This document shows positions 35,016-47,394 of a stretch of 64,000 nucleotides of DNA, in pieces (the first letter of the stretch is position 1; the number at the start of each line of letters is the position of its first letter). The position numbers and the translations under genes are program-made. The stretch lies in NCBI RefSeq assembly GCF_049243985.1, contig NC_135380.1:21376501-21440500 (forward strand). The letters run 5' to 3'. The DNA comes from Paroedura picta (lineage: Eukaryota; Chordata; Lepidosauria; Squamata; Gekkonidae). Under the pieces are notes generated by a model, which was given only the letters and a program-made list of their open reading frames with translations, did no database searches and had not been told where the DNA came from.

Positions 35016-36587
35016 AGGTTATTATTGCTCTTCACTTTCATCCACAACAGAAATCTAAGCAAATTTCCATCCTACTAAATCCATCAAACTCAATGGGTAT
35101 AGAAAGGTGTGTCTCTTCTTAAGATTACTATAAGAGCCAGACTGCATAATATGTATTTTAAATGAAACAGTTCCGTGCAGATGGACCCCCCCCCCACCGT
35201 GGAACAGACCAGACAGACCTTTCCTCTCCCAGCATCACACTCCTATTCCATATCTGGCTCCTTTGTGCTTGAAGAAGATAATTCTCCACCACTGCCATGT
35301 CATTGTGGGAAACCCCAGACCCAGCATTAAAATAATATACTGTTAGTTTCATCCAAGGCTGTATAACAGCATCAGCTTACCTTCATCCAGTTTATTGCTA
35401 CCTTCCCCATTGCTTCATTACTCTGCAATGTATGCACTGGAACTTTTACATGTCACAATGGCAACCCAATAAGGTGAGAAGGCCGTTGCCAGATATTCCC
35501 AATTAAGATGACCACAACCTTCCAGACTTAGTAACATTTTGAATTGGAGGGGTGGGTGGGAAGCAACAATTCCCTAGAAACAAGAGAACACCTTTTGATA
35601 CAGTGGCTGGACCCCATAGCCTAACCTTGGTGATTAATACCTCTGTTTTTACCAGCACAATTAAGTCTGTTGTTGACCTGCCTTGGTCCCATTCACCCTT
35701 AAAGAGGCAACATCTCCCTCTTGAGAATGCTCTCCATCCACAGCATTCTTAAAACTATTACTTGGCTTTCAGTACCTCTTGCATATCTAACACCGATGAA
35801 GGCAGAAGATTTAACTGATTTTAAACTTAGGTTAATTAAAAAAAAAAACCCAAGACATGTTTTATTACATCCTGAGATGTCAGCACCCAACAATCCAGCT
35901 CTGAAAATATTTTTCAGATTTCTCCTGAACCAGGGAGATTTTTGGGGCTATATGAGTAGCTTCTTGCACACCTAACCTTGAACCTCAACAGTCTGGGACA
36001 ATTGGCCTGGCTTTTGAGATTTTCTCACCAAGTCCTGGACATGAGTAGTGAAACACAGAAAGAGATGTTAATCTTTCTCCCTCCCAATAAGAGACCTTGC
36101 AAAAGGGAAAATTGTGGCTGGAGATGCATACTTTTTGACATCCACCCCCAACCCTAATCTCATCCCCTCAATCTTGGATACTATAAAGTGTTAAGGACTA
36201 AAAGCCAGCCAGTTTTCACAATCAACTCCATATTCCGTTTCCCCCTTTTAACCAACACCCAGTTGATCACCACATTCTGTGCCTCCTCCTGGAAACCATT
36301 GAGCATACTCAGTCTATCTTGGGCCAATTCTTGTAATTGACCTAAAAAAATTACATATGATTATACTTTTGCATACCTATGGAGTTCTCCAAGTATGACA
36401 ATTCACCTGCCAGTTCTGTGAGTGGCCCTATAGGCAGGCATGGGACAGTCAAGGTCATGGTTAGAAGAAGTACAAGTTGGGAGCCTGCAAGCAATTGCAA
36501 GGCTGGAGGAGAACAAAGTGGGCCTTCAGGCATCACTCCTGAGTGGGATTGCCAGATCCCCCCTGGCATGGGATGGGGGGGGTCAGG

Positions 36588-36705
36588 ATGCCAGATACAG
36601 GTTGGGAAACACCTGGAGAAGGCAAAGGACCACACTGTGGTTTAATGTCATAGAGCCCACCCTCCCAAGCATCCATTTCTACCAGGGCAACTGCTCTCTG
36701 ATGTT
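36588..36705 (+). mobile_element. hAT-like element family F7, truncated
   Basis: GTTGGGAAACACCTGGAGAA, then TTAATGTCATAGAGCCCACC and CATTTCTACCAGGGCAACTG, match the 38881 element. Both ends are incomplete. Confidence 0.55.
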
Positions 36706-36707
36706 TA

Positions 36708-36875
36708 AAAAAGAGCTGATTTGGGTAACCCACTTTTTACTACCCAAAGAAGTCTCAAAAGCAGTTTACAATTACCTACCTTTCCTCCTCACAACAGATA
36801 CCCTGTGAAGTAGGTGAGACTGAGACAGCTCTGAGAACTGTAAATCTGGGTGATTTGCCCAGATATCACTTGGAG
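36708..36875 (-). mobile_element. SINE family A fragment
   Basis: ACCCAAAGAAGTCTCAAAAG and CAACAGATACCCTGTGAAGT match the reversed family A 3' half. It abuts the F7 fragment. Confidence 0.7.
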
Positions 36876-36911
36876 GCTGGTATGCCTACTCCTGAGTAGT
36901 ACCCTTTAAGT

Positions 36912-37324
36912 CAAGGGGTCACCAACCCTTTTTGAGTCTGCAGATGCCTGTAGAATTCTGACATAGGATAGTGGATGGAAACACAAAATGGCTGCCACAA
37001 GAGGTGGCGTCAAGGACAAAATGTCAGAGAGTGAGGTCGGTAACTCCAACAGACACTCTTCAACATTTCAGGCATAAGCTACTTAACAAGATGCATTTTT
37101 TAATTAACCTCTTGTTTTAAAAGTATTTTCTTGCTTACACACAGCTTACCTTCAGTCACGCAGTGAAGATCCTTGTGCTGTGGTGGCAGCTGATGCTGAA
37201 GCATTTTTGTTCATCTACACAGACTATCAGAAGCCCTGCTCGCTGTCTAAAATCACAGGCTATGTGCCAGGAAAAGTGTCAGTGGGCACCAAAGCTCCCA
37301 TAGATGCTATGTTGGGGGCCACTG
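36912..37324. mobile_element. Non-autonomous hAT element, family F6
   Basis: It starts CAAGGGGTCACCAACCCTTT and ends GTTGGGGGCCACTG. The flanks CTTTAAGT and CTCTAAAT match at 6 of 8. Its interior (AAATGGCTGCCACAAGAGG, TAACTCCAACAGACACTC, GTGCCAGGAAAAGTGTC) is partly shared with 60485-60907. Confidence 0.75.
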
Positions 37325-38154
37325 CTCTAAATCTTGGTCATCACTTCAAAAACTATCATACTCTGTAATCTAGACAGTGTCACACAGAAATGTAGCCTTA
37401 ATCTTGTTGCTTCTTCTTGGCTGCCACTTCTCCCTCTTTCTTCGCTGTCCCTTCCCAGTGTCCAATTGTTAAGCTCCTTGACGGCCGAGAACTTTAATCA
37501 AAAAATGAGAAAAAAAAAAATAAAACCATCCAGCAAGATCCTTCATTCCTTATGCCCCCTCACCCCAGCTCATGTCCTCCTTTCTCACACCCATGCTACA
37601 GTTTGCCCTACAAAATTGTACCTCTAGATTTCCCACTAGTTTTAAACTGCAGTGGCTCTCACCATTGATATCAAGAATACACTGGTCAGTTTATCTGCTG
37701 CCTGTATCTCAAAAAAGAGAGAAAAGACATTTTATTGAGCAAAGGTTTTTAGTTCATGGAAATCGTTAAGAACCAGCAAGCCAAACATTATCCAGAAATG
37801 AACATTCTCTTGACAGGGGCTTTTATATTTTTTGTGAAGAAACCATGCTAAGAAATTAAAATCTGCAAAATAAGCTGATCATTAGTGGGCGGCATAATGG
37901 AAAATCCCGGCAGAACTTCAAAAGGTTCTGCCTGCTCCGTGTCGGCAGCCCAGCCTGAAGCATCAAAGCCTGGACCACGGGGCTGCATCATTCCAGTCGG
38001 GTTGCAGCCAAGTAGAAATGAACAACATGGCTTGAACTTCCGAACCCTTTGCTGATTCCATGCTTAGCCAACCATTTCCAGCTTCAATCCAGAGCACAGT
38101 CTGGCTGCCCAGGCCCACGTTGCAGCAATTACTGTTATTATTATTGTTATTATT

Positions 38155-38575
38155 ATTATTAAATTTATTACCCGCCACTCCCGGGAAACCAGCTCATGGC
38201 GGGTTACAACAGTTAAATACCATAACAATCCCAATTAACCCCATTAAAAGCCCCCATTGTAAATTTAAAAAATGAAAAACACATAGCACAACAAGATGAT
38301 GGTAAATACTAGCCCTCCCACCATGGAAGGGCTACCAGCCAGAGCCCCAGAGGGTACAACAATTAGTCATGTCCATGCTGGAACCAGTGTGACATCAGGT
38401 CTTCCTGGGGCATCCACATTTCCTCTAGCTATGGCCTCAACTGTAAACCTGGTGGAAGAGCTCCGTTTTGCAGGCCTTGTGGAATGCCAAAAGCGAAATG
38501 TTGCCTACGGATGCAGAGGACAAGCCGCCCTGTGCGTTCTGTGGGTCTTTAAGCAGGTCCGGCTGTACTGTTAGT
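38155..38575 (-). mobile_element. L2-like LINE 3' end and body fragment
   Basis: On the minus strand the tail reads GTAACCCGCCATGAGCTGG, TTTCCCGGGAGTGGCGGG and AATAAA, like the LINE at 54760-55376. Upstream (higher coordinates) is CAAAACGGAGCTCTTCCACC, shared with 46965-47335. A (TTA)n run at 38139-38160 abuts the tail. Confidence 0.7.
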
Positions 38576-38880
38576 CAAGCTGAAGCAGCTTGACTCAGGC
38601 AGTACATCTTTAGAACCATATAAGACCACTAACAATCAATTATGCAGTTTCATTGAACTAGTTGTATACCTCCAATAGGGATGTCCAGTATCAGAAGAGC
38701 AACTGATGGTTAACATACTCATCCCACCCTCTTGTTCTTCCTAAGCTAGCGTTCTCTGGCAAGAATCCACTAGAAAACTCAACAAAAGTTCCCCTGAAAC
38801 TGTATTGAGTCGCCAGCTTTCCCCTACAGGTACTAGCCAATGGCTGTCCATTTTAGAAGAAAGTATGCTATACCTCATTC

Positions 38881-39099
38881 TAGGATTGCCAGCTCTGGGT
38901 TAGGAAATACCGGGAGATTTTCGGGGTGGGGTCTGAGGAGGGCATGGTTTGAGGAGGGGAAGGACTTCAATGGGTCATAATGCCGCAGAATTCACTTTCT
39001 AAAGCAGCCATTTTCTCCAAGTGCCCTGATCTCTGTCACTTGGAGATCAGTTGTAAAAGAAGGAGATCTCCAGCCAGTGCTTGGAGGTTAGCAATCCTG
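38881..39099. mobile_element. hAT-like element, family F7
   Basis: The termini are TAGGATTGCCAGC and GTTAGCAATCCTG. The flanks CCTCATTC and TCTCATTT match at 6 of 8. Sub-terminal GGAGATCTCCAG palindromes are present. It has no coding capacity. Confidence 0.75.
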
Positions 39100-39490
39100 T
39101 CTCATTTCCATCTTTTGGCACAATGCAGAATGGCAAAATAACTTGATAGGAACTTAATTCTATCTCAGAGTCTCTGATTCCAAATCTGATTGCATGATAT
39201 GAATAAATTATATCTACTGGGATATAATTTAATGAAATGTTTGCACAACTCCAGTGGTTAATTGTTTCATTTATATTTTTGCCACTTTGGATTTTCTGCT
39301 GTCGCAGGATCTTTGGATCTTCACCATGATTACAGTTCTGTCTGGAAATAAAACAAGTGGATAAATCTGTTGACACTTGTATGTATTGCTTCCAGCTTTC
39401 CTAGATGGAAAACACTGTACAACAAACTAAACAGTATCTGTGACCAAGGGAAAATTAGAGACATTGTACATTACATTTCATAGTGTATCC

Positions 39491-39577
39491 CAGGGGTACA
39501 CTACATTATTCGCTGGCAGGGGCTCATGGGAATTGTAGTCCATGGACATCTGGAGGGCCACAGTTTGACTACCCCTG
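39491..39577. mobile_element. F1 MITE copy 2, one arm mostly deleted
   Basis: It begins CAGGGGTACACTACATTATT, with the left arm reduced to about 10 bp. The full right arm ends TTTGACTACCCCTG. The flanks GTGTATCC and GTGCATCC match at 7 of 8, so the deletion came before or during insertion, or later without touching the ends. Confidence 0.85.
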
Positions 39578-39934
39578 GTGCATCCTGTGTAACCCTCTCA
39601 AAGCCAGACTTATGAAAAATACCCTTGATGGCTACTGCTCGTTAACTGATCCAGGCACATTTCAGCTCTTGCTCCATAAAGGGAATACATATATGCAACT
39701 TATAGCATTAGCCTTGCTGTAAGAATTGTTGTAAACTACTACTCCCTTCCAAGGAGTCTATTCAAATCAAATCTATTCAGTCATTGACCAATAGATATAA
39801 AGAACGAGAATGAACTCCAGTATCAGTTTTCACTGCCAGATTCAGATCATGAAAAATGTGAAGAAAGATCTCAAGGCTGTTGTATTGGTAAGGTATCTCC
39901 AGAATGTCTTCTGAGTATTTTGTATGGTCTACGT

Positions 39935-40068
39935 CAGGGGTAGTCAACCTGTGGTCCTCCAGATGTTACTGGACTACAATTCCCATGAGCCCCTTCCAGC
40001 AAATGCTGGCAGGGGCTCATGGGAATTGTAGTCCAATGACATCTGGAGGACCACAGGTTGACTACGCC
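39935..40068. mobile_element. F1 MITE copy 3
   Basis: Foldback with both arms, starting CAGGGGTAGTCAACCTGTGG. The right end is altered (GACTACGCCT), and the flanks are CTACGT and CTACAT. It uses ATGAGCC where other copies have AGGAGCC, so it belongs to a sub-lineage. Confidence 0.88.
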
Positions 40069-40159
40069 TACATGGTACAACCTCAGTGTGTCAAGGTAGA
40101 CACGTACTTGGCTGTATCAGACCAGAAGGCAACTGGAAAGATTTTCAGTACAATTTCAG

Positions 40160-40560
40160 AATGCAGTTGCCTCCACTGGTTGTCTGGTATCACAGGAGGC
40201 ACATAACCTGCTTGACGCCACCTTTGCAGGCTGCCTTTTGATTCCAGGCTCAATTTAAACAGGTGGCTTTAACTCGCAAGGCCTTTCACTGCCTGTGTCA
40301 CTCATATCTGAACAACCATATCTCCCCTCTCTGTGGCCACTCATTGCCTTAGGCTGAAACAGCAGGACCTGTGGATAGTTTCAATGACACTGTCAGATGA
40401 GCACTAAGACGGCCTTGGCAAGAATGCAGGATTTCCCTGAAACAGTTCTGGGTTTTCTGGAATCCCCTTCCTAAAGAAAGGAGGGTAACTACTTCTCTAC
40501 TTTTCCTGAATGTGCTTGGAAAGGTTGCAGGACCGTTGGCAAGGAAATAAGTTTGGGCAT
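40160..40560 (+). mobile_element. L2/CR1-like LINE ORF fragment
   Basis: The plus strand encodes LHWLSGITGGT-like sequence (about 40170-40205), then QVALTRKAFHCLCHSYLN and NHISPLC, the reverse transcriptase C-terminal pattern LHWLP...LTFKALHGL. It is broken by stops. Confidence 0.65.
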
Positions 40561-41734
40561 TTTAAAAGAAATGGATATTGTTTAAAATTGCTTTTGAACT
40601 GAGGCTACATTTATTTTAAACAGCTCAATGGCAGAACTGTTGTGTCTATTGGGGAAAAAACAGCTTTTCGAAAATAAAATAAGACTGCCTTTCCTTGGCC
40701 ATACCCATTAGTGGGTGGGTGGTCAGGGGATTTCCCACCACCTCTTTCTTTGAAATGGAGCATTAATTCAGAAGCATTTTCTCTTTCTCTCTCTGGTTCC
40801 TGGGAGGTTGTTGTTTGTCTTGCCTCTCCATATTCAACACCCGTACATTTTTATTTCTTCATTCCGTTCCAACCTTGCCTGTGGCAACCATGCAGAAAAC
40901 AATCCGCTTTATGCAGCCCATGTCAATGGTCTTGAATTCCATTATTTGTTGAATGAGCAGAAGTTTGCAGGATTTTCCCTCCTTTGAACAAAAACATGTA
41001 CTTTATTCATTTGCTGTATGGGCCAAATACATCCTCAAGTAAGTAATAGAAAACAAAAACCTAGGGGGGTTCAACTAGCATGACATGAACTGCAAAGAGC
41101 AACAACAAAGAAAACGATTAACTATTTCCCTTGGCAGCACAGGGGGAGCAGAGCAACTGGAAACACCAGGGAGAAAATATTTAAAAAGCTGTTTTGTCAC
41201 TGAAATTCCACCCTCTCCCCACAAAGAGCAACCCAAGTTGGGAGGCATATGAAATGCCACAGAACTTCATTAAAGTTGAGGAGTATGTGAGCAGGGAATA
41301 GCAAAAGTTTGGGGAGAAAGTTTTATTACAATTACCACCACCCAATTAACTGGCCATTTTTTACCCTACTTTTTGGACAAGTGTTTTTGATAAGTAGAAC
41401 TTGAAGCACATGTACGCAGTGCTCTTCCCTCTCATTCCCTTTTCTCCTTGTCCATGCAATCTCAGGCTACAAGGGATGTGTGTTATAGGGTTGGGGGAGA
41501 GTTTGGATGCTTGAGTGCTCCCCATAAAAATGTGCCTTGCATAACAAAAATTAGCAAGCCAGGTACAAGAACTCAACCTAGACATCTCCTCAGCAGGCTA
41601 TTCCATTTTTGTTGCAGGCAGTTTCTTCACCTGTGAAACAGCATCCAAATAGATTACCTGTCCTGAACTATCAGCCAATTATATTGTTGGCTTTCCCTAA
41701 ATAGATGGGTAGGCAGATTTATTTGCCTCTTCTC

Positions 41735-41970
41735 CTAGAGAGAACTCTGGGGTTTGATTCCTCACTCCTGCACACACAACCAGCTGGTGACCTTGGGCTA
41801 GTCACAGTTCTCTTAGAGCTGTTCTTGCAGAGTAGTTCTCTTGGAGTGCTTCTCAGCCCCATCTACCTGACAGGGTATTTGTTGTGGGGAGAGGAGGGGA
41901 AATGTGTTTGTAAGCCAGTTTGGGACTCCTTCAGGTAGTGAAAAGTGGAGTATAAAAAAACTTGGCACTT
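41735..41970 (+). mobile_element. SINE family A copy
   Basis: The B-box-like GGTTTGATTCC, CCAGCTGGTGACCTTGGGCT, TTTGTTGTGGGGAGAGGAGG and GTAGTGAAAAGTGGAGTATA follow the family order. The 5' head is diverged. Confidence 0.75.
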
Positions 41971-43399
41971 CTCCTTGCTCTAGATGAGCAGGCAAAAAAG
42001 CACAGCTGCAGTACCAATATAGCTGTTAAAATGGGTCTTGATTCACCTTTGCTGTCAGGAGTTCAATTTAAGAGGTTGAGGAACCCACAAAATGTCCATG
42101 TATGTATTGTTTTGGTGCCTGTGTTTTTTGACATTTGCACAGAATATATGCTATTATTTCTCACTTCTAGAAGTTGGCATTCTTTCAGTCAACTTTTTAA
42201 AAATTTCACTGTGAGCTCTTGTTTGGAACATGGCGACTAGACAGTAGTCTGATGAGATTTGCTTCTTTTCTCCTCCTGTAGCCTTGGAAAATATCACAGT
42301 TTCCGGTGCGTGGGCAGAAATTATGTAGGCAGCTCCATTTTTATTTCCTTTGTCACTCTGTTTTCATTTACTCTGCTTTAACATCTTAACATTCCCAGGC
42401 CTCAGACAAAAATATTTAATTGTTGTTTGTTGATGTTGGAAATGCAGACATTTTGCCTCCATCTGCTAACTCATTCTGTAGTTTTATAAGAGCCTAACAA
42501 TTGCCAAAGGAACTAGCTCCAGGTTTCTCAAATTTGCTCATGATGGATCTTTCCTATCTTAAAACTATAAAAACCTTTGAGCTTTAAAGTCAGACTCGCT
42601 TTCAGGTTAACAGTTGTATCTGGTACTTGGTTCATGGGTGAAGTTGGAGCAATAAAGAGGAAAGTGAGAGATTCTCCAAATCCATTCTCTCCCTGAGAAA
42701 CCCTGAAACGTATCTGACCCTTTCCTATTTTGCAGTCTATACTGAAGAACCTGGTGAGGATGGGGGGGAGGGCTCAAGGGATATACCCACATCTCTCAAA
42801 GTAGCTACTTTGATCTCCTTGGGAAAGTTTTCTGCTTTGATATGCAGCAAAGTCATCCCTCAAGACTAATGAGAGCTTATCAGATGGCCCAAAGAAATCA
42901 CCAGAAAGATTTACAGCCCATTCAAATGGAGAAACTCTATAAAAACAGTGGGGGCAGCGTTGTTTTCTTTTTTTAAAAAACCTTTAGTAGGGAAGGAATT
43001 TTCTATATACATTAAATGTATGCTTTATAGAATGGTAGAAAATTGTGTTAATAGTATCAACAGCATTATTCTTGTTGCATCCTAAGAACGAATGCATTTT
43101 CCTTTCAGCACTGAATTTTGTCTAGATTTTAATTTTAGCATTGGCTTTTGTAAAGTTGTAAAGTTTGGTCTAATCCATAAAATGGTTGTTTTAGAATAAA
43201 AACTTATTAAAATTTAGGTGCCACAAAACTTCCTTTTTTAATCAACTAAGACAACATGGGAAATCTTTTAATATCTTTTTTAATCTGTGCAGTTAAAAAC
43301 TGGTGGGATATTATTTTCTGATCTGATTTTATTGACTAGCAGGTGGTGATCATATAAAGCAGACTTGACTCCATCTTTGGCAATGAAAATTGGCCACAG

Positions 43400-43970
43400 C
43401 CTTTATTGTCCCCCCTCAACGGAGGGTTGGCCAAACACAGAAACCCTGAGGTAAAGAAGCCTGACCCACCCCAGCCATCCGGCTGCTTAGATGTCACGAT
43501 CCATGATGCTCGGGGTCCCTGCTTCACTCCCAACCGGGAGGTGAGGTTGCACCACATCACAGAATTCCCATTGGAGGCGACTCTATGGGGGCTGACGGGC
43601 ATCAGCCACAGGCCCCTGGCTCCCCAGCCGGGTGAGCCGCACCCTTATTGTGGCCAGACTCTTTAAAGAGAAACCCCCCCCCCTCAGTGAGTCCCGTAGA
43701 CAGACGGGATTCCCTTGCAACAGGCTCCTTATCGGGGTTAACCCGCAGCTGCGACAAATAATTATAACTATTATCAACACGTAAAATAACTGGGTGGGAG
43801 GGAGGGTTGCTGTTCAGGCCGCTCGATGTGGAGAGGCAGGAAAGCTCCATGAGTGGCCTTAAATAGCCGCTCACCGCCCCCTCTGCGTGATCCGGGATGC
43901 GGCTGAGCGCGCCGCCCTCAGCCAGCGTCTCTTCTTCGACACCCCCACGGCGTCAAAAGCAGCCACAATG
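43400..43970 (-). mobile_element. CpG-containing block, possible solo LTR or other retroelement piece
   Basis: The right half has clear CpG content in a CpG-poor gap. On the minus strand a TATA-like CTATTTAAGG lies near 43860 and an AATAAA near 43405, in the order expected of an LTR. Neither clear ends nor a target duplication were found. It could instead be a host CpG island or enhancer. Confidence 0.35.
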
Positions 43971-44494
43971 GGTCCTGTCCGCTAATTATCTGGCATGGTT
44001 TTCTCCAATGCTTTTGCATGGTAGTGGATGAATCCTATTCCCTTCCTCCTACTTTTCATCATATGATAAAGATTCTTCCTATGAATTCCGTCATCATCAC
44101 CTGTGGTACATCCTGGAACAGCACTCTTTCTCGTTACACACTTCTGTGTCCTTGAATTAATTCATTCTAAAGATCCCTAAATATTTTCTGCTCGAAAGCT
44201 GGAGGAGAAAGGGGGAAGTGCCTGCTGCTTCTGGTTATCACATGGAGTCCTCCTGGCACTCATTGTGACATGGAAACAGCGCTACAGCAGGGAAAACAGA
44301 TAGGGGCACAATCTGATCTCTGTTCTGGTCGCAGAGCTACGATTTACATTGCAAAGGGACAAAAGTTAGAACAGAAATCTCCTCTGCAACACTAGTGAAA
44401 CAGGGTAGTCATGGGAATGATCTTTCCTGTATGCATGTTGCCTACCAAAAGGTCTAATGTATATCTGTACATTATCCACTGGTATGTCGACCCC

Positions 44495-44682
44495 CAACCT
44501 GACCAGGATGGCCTAGACTAGCCTGATCTCAGAAACGTATTAGTCCTGGTAGCACTTGGTAAGAAGTCCAGAGTTGTTCAGCAGAACCAGGGAATGGCAA
44601 ATCAAATCTGTTCATCTCTTGACACGAAACCCCCCTGGGAGTTGCTATGAGTCAGCTTAATGGGAGCATGCCATTAAATACT
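44495..44682 (+). mobile_element. 5S-derived SINE, decayed
   Basis: GCCTGATCTCAGAAACGTAT and GGTAGCACTTGGTAAGAAG correspond to diverged 5S rRNA. They are followed by the shared body GGGAATGGCAAATCAAATCT, TTGACACGAAACCCCC and GCTATGAGTCAGCTTAATGG. Confidence 0.8.
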
Positions 44683-45299
44683 AATCTGTTTCTCTTTGAA
44701 CCAAACTAGACTGGAAGGTCAGTGAGGTGCCCACCTTATCACATCTAAATGGGATTTAATTTTTAAAAATACAGCATGAAGGTGAGGGGAGCTAAAGCCT
44801 GCAAACTCACAACCCCATCAGTTGTGGTATGTTCCTTGAAAGGTTTTTCTCTCAGACTGGCTTGAATAGTAAAAGACTTTCAAGTTTTGTGGGGAAATTC
44901 TTAAGCTGTCAAGACATCAACAAACATGAGGAAGAAGAAGGCAGGGTGTAGCTCCCACAGTTCAGGCTCTCTCTTTGTGTTGATTCCTCCAACTGTTGTT
45001 TTAGATGTGAACAGCTAGACACATGAATCTCTCTCTCCCACCTCCTCTGGTCACACTCACTTTGCCTCCTTCTCCCTGTAGGTATTCGAATCAAGGTCTG
45101 AGTCGGGAAGGGAGGAAGAAAAGAAGTCCATTGGGCCTGGCAGGCTGTTTGCTGAAGCAGGATTATCCAACAGTTACCAGACCCAGATAGACAAAGTATG
45201 AATGAAACATCTCTAGGAAATGTACCCGTGTTTCACAGGGCATACTGCAAATGTTCAGATCTCAATAGTAGGTTGAGCAAATATTCATACAGCCTAGAT

Positions 45300-45437
45300 C
45301 AGGGGTAGTCAAACTGCGGCCCTCCAGATGTCCATGGACTACAATTCCCAGGAGCCCCCTGCCAGCGAACGCTGGCAGGGGGCTCCTGGGAATTGTAGTC
45401 CATGGACATCTGGAGGGCCGCAGTTTGACTACCCCTG
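45300..45437. mobile_element. F1 MITE copy 4, perfect TSD
   Basis: Near-perfect palindrome with ends CAGGGGTAGTCAAACTGCGG and its inverse. The flanks are identical 8-bp repeats GCCTAGAT (45292-45299 and 45438-45445). This is the clearest proof of hAT-type insertion for the family. Confidence 0.95.
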
Positions 45438-45689
45438 GCCTAGATAAACTACATATTCCTAGCACTAGGGATCAAACAAGACATTTGCTTTTCAAAAAGA
45501 CAGTTGGGTCCTGGTTCCCTGGCACCAGCTTGGGTTCCCTGCAGCCATATAGCAGCTGTGGCAAATGGCTATTTTAACATAAAGCAGGGCCCATTTGGGC
45601 TCAGCGTGCTGCCATGCAGGGTGAGTGAGAGAGAGACCTTCCATTGTGGGATTAACTGATGGCCACATGCATCAATAGATTTAAAATGG

Positions 45690-45940
45690 ACTGATTGGTA
45701 GAGGATTACCAACTACTAGCCAGGTTGACTAAAGTGGACTCTGTATCCTGAGATACAGATACCAGATACCTTTTGAACACTAGTGTTAGGGGGCAATTTC
45801 TGGGGGAAGTTTTAGCCTCTATTATTATTATTATGCTCTGTTTGTTGGCCCTCCGGGGCATCTGGCTGGCCACTGCGTGAACCGGGGTGCTGGACAAGAA
45901 AGAGCACTGCCCTGATCCAGCAGGGCTCTTATGTTTTTAA
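45690..45940 (+). repeat. Unclassified squamate-type repeat 3' end
   Basis: ACCAACTACTAGCCAGGTTG, TGGCTGGCCACTGCGTGAA and CCTGATCCAGCAGGGCTCTT form a recognisable dispersed repeat tail, with an internal (ATT)n run at about 45821-45833. I cannot name its class. Confidence 0.5.
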
Positions 45941-46964
45941 CTGCAGGGTGCTGAAAGTGCAATAATTTGGTCAGATGTCTTTAAAGCTCACCATGAGCCA
46001 GTTGTCCAAGATGCTCTGGAAAAAGAAGCTCTAATTCATACGAGAGGCCAAAGCAGTCAAGCCCCTGAATGCTTGTCTAGAGATCCTGTCCTCTTCCATT
46101 ATCCTGCATTAAATGGGATAAGATGTTCTCTTAAGATACATTCTAAAACTTCTCCCCAAGCGAGACACTTTCAAAGGAACATTATCCCTTTGCAGGAAAT
46201 TAAGGATATTATCGCAGTAATTTTCTGCCCTGTTTCTCGAAGGGAGACCGGAAAAAAGAACCAGCAATCTGAAATTTATATCCCAGGTCTTTGGTATTCT
46301 TAAAAAATATTACAATGTTCCGTCTGAATAGCATCGGCCTTGTTCACAGGAGCCAAAAAGCCCAAAGCAGAAGAAGTAAAGTAACTATCTCAGAACGGAA
46401 AATTGGTTGTAAAAACAACATTCTATTGTATGTCAAACTGTGCTGTCCTTTATAGAAGAGAATGAACTAATGCAGACTTTAAAGGCTGTGATCTTAATCT
46501 TTATTCTTTGGAATCCCACAGTTACTATGTCTGTCAGCATTTACAAACAACCAAGGCTGTCAGGTGCTGAAAGAACTTTTGATTGATTATGTGTCTGCCT
46601 TTTAACCAATTCATCTACCAAGTTTACATGTCGCCAAAGCATTGGGCACCTTTTAGAGGTAACTGAAGGCAGTGTGAGATAACTCACAATCTGCAAAACA
46701 ATGGTGGAAGAAGAGGGACAGGGGAAATAATAGCATCTGGACATGGGGCCTTCTGCAGTTCATGTCCCCAGCATTAACCAATGGCCATTCTGGGGCATTC
46801 TTCAGTGGTGGTGCAGCAGTTCTAGGGTTGAAGTTTCAGGAATCATTAAAGATTTATTGAAATTATTTCTCCCAAACACAACCTGAGATGTAACCATCTA
46901 AGCTGAGACTCCATAATGATATAATAATGTTGGATTATTCTATAGTGATGCATTTCCCAGGAGA

Positions 46965-47335
46965 TTTATCTATTTATTTGTTTATCATTGTATTTTTATA
47001 CCACTACTCCCAGAGAACTGGCTAGCGGCAGTTCACAAAAACAAGAAAAAACAACATCAATTTAAAATATCCCGATAAAACAATTTGAGCACATACAAAT
47101 ACAAAATGGCAGTATACTAAAGTATCTTACAGATCTATTCCCCATACTCTGGGCACTGATCAATATAAATGGAATATATATAACTGTCTGGAAAGATGGA
47201 ATCAGGTACCTAACAGAGTCTATCACTGCAGTAGGAGCTGGGGGGTGGGGGGAATGCCCCAGGGCTCCCACCCAGCCTCAACTGAATGCCTGGCGGAAGA
47301 GCTCTGTTTTGCAGGCCCTGCAGAACTTAGAGAGT
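46965..47335 (-). mobile_element. L2-like LINE fragment
   Basis: The plus strand shows TTTTATACCACTACTCCCAG, AACTGGCTAGCGGCAGTTCA and GCGGAAGAGCTCTGTTTTGC, the same reversed tail-to-body order as 38155-38575. Confidence 0.65.
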
Positions 47336-47394
47336 CCTGACAGTCCCGACAGGGCAGTGTAGACCTTGCTACACTAATTAACCCTTGCTTCTGA

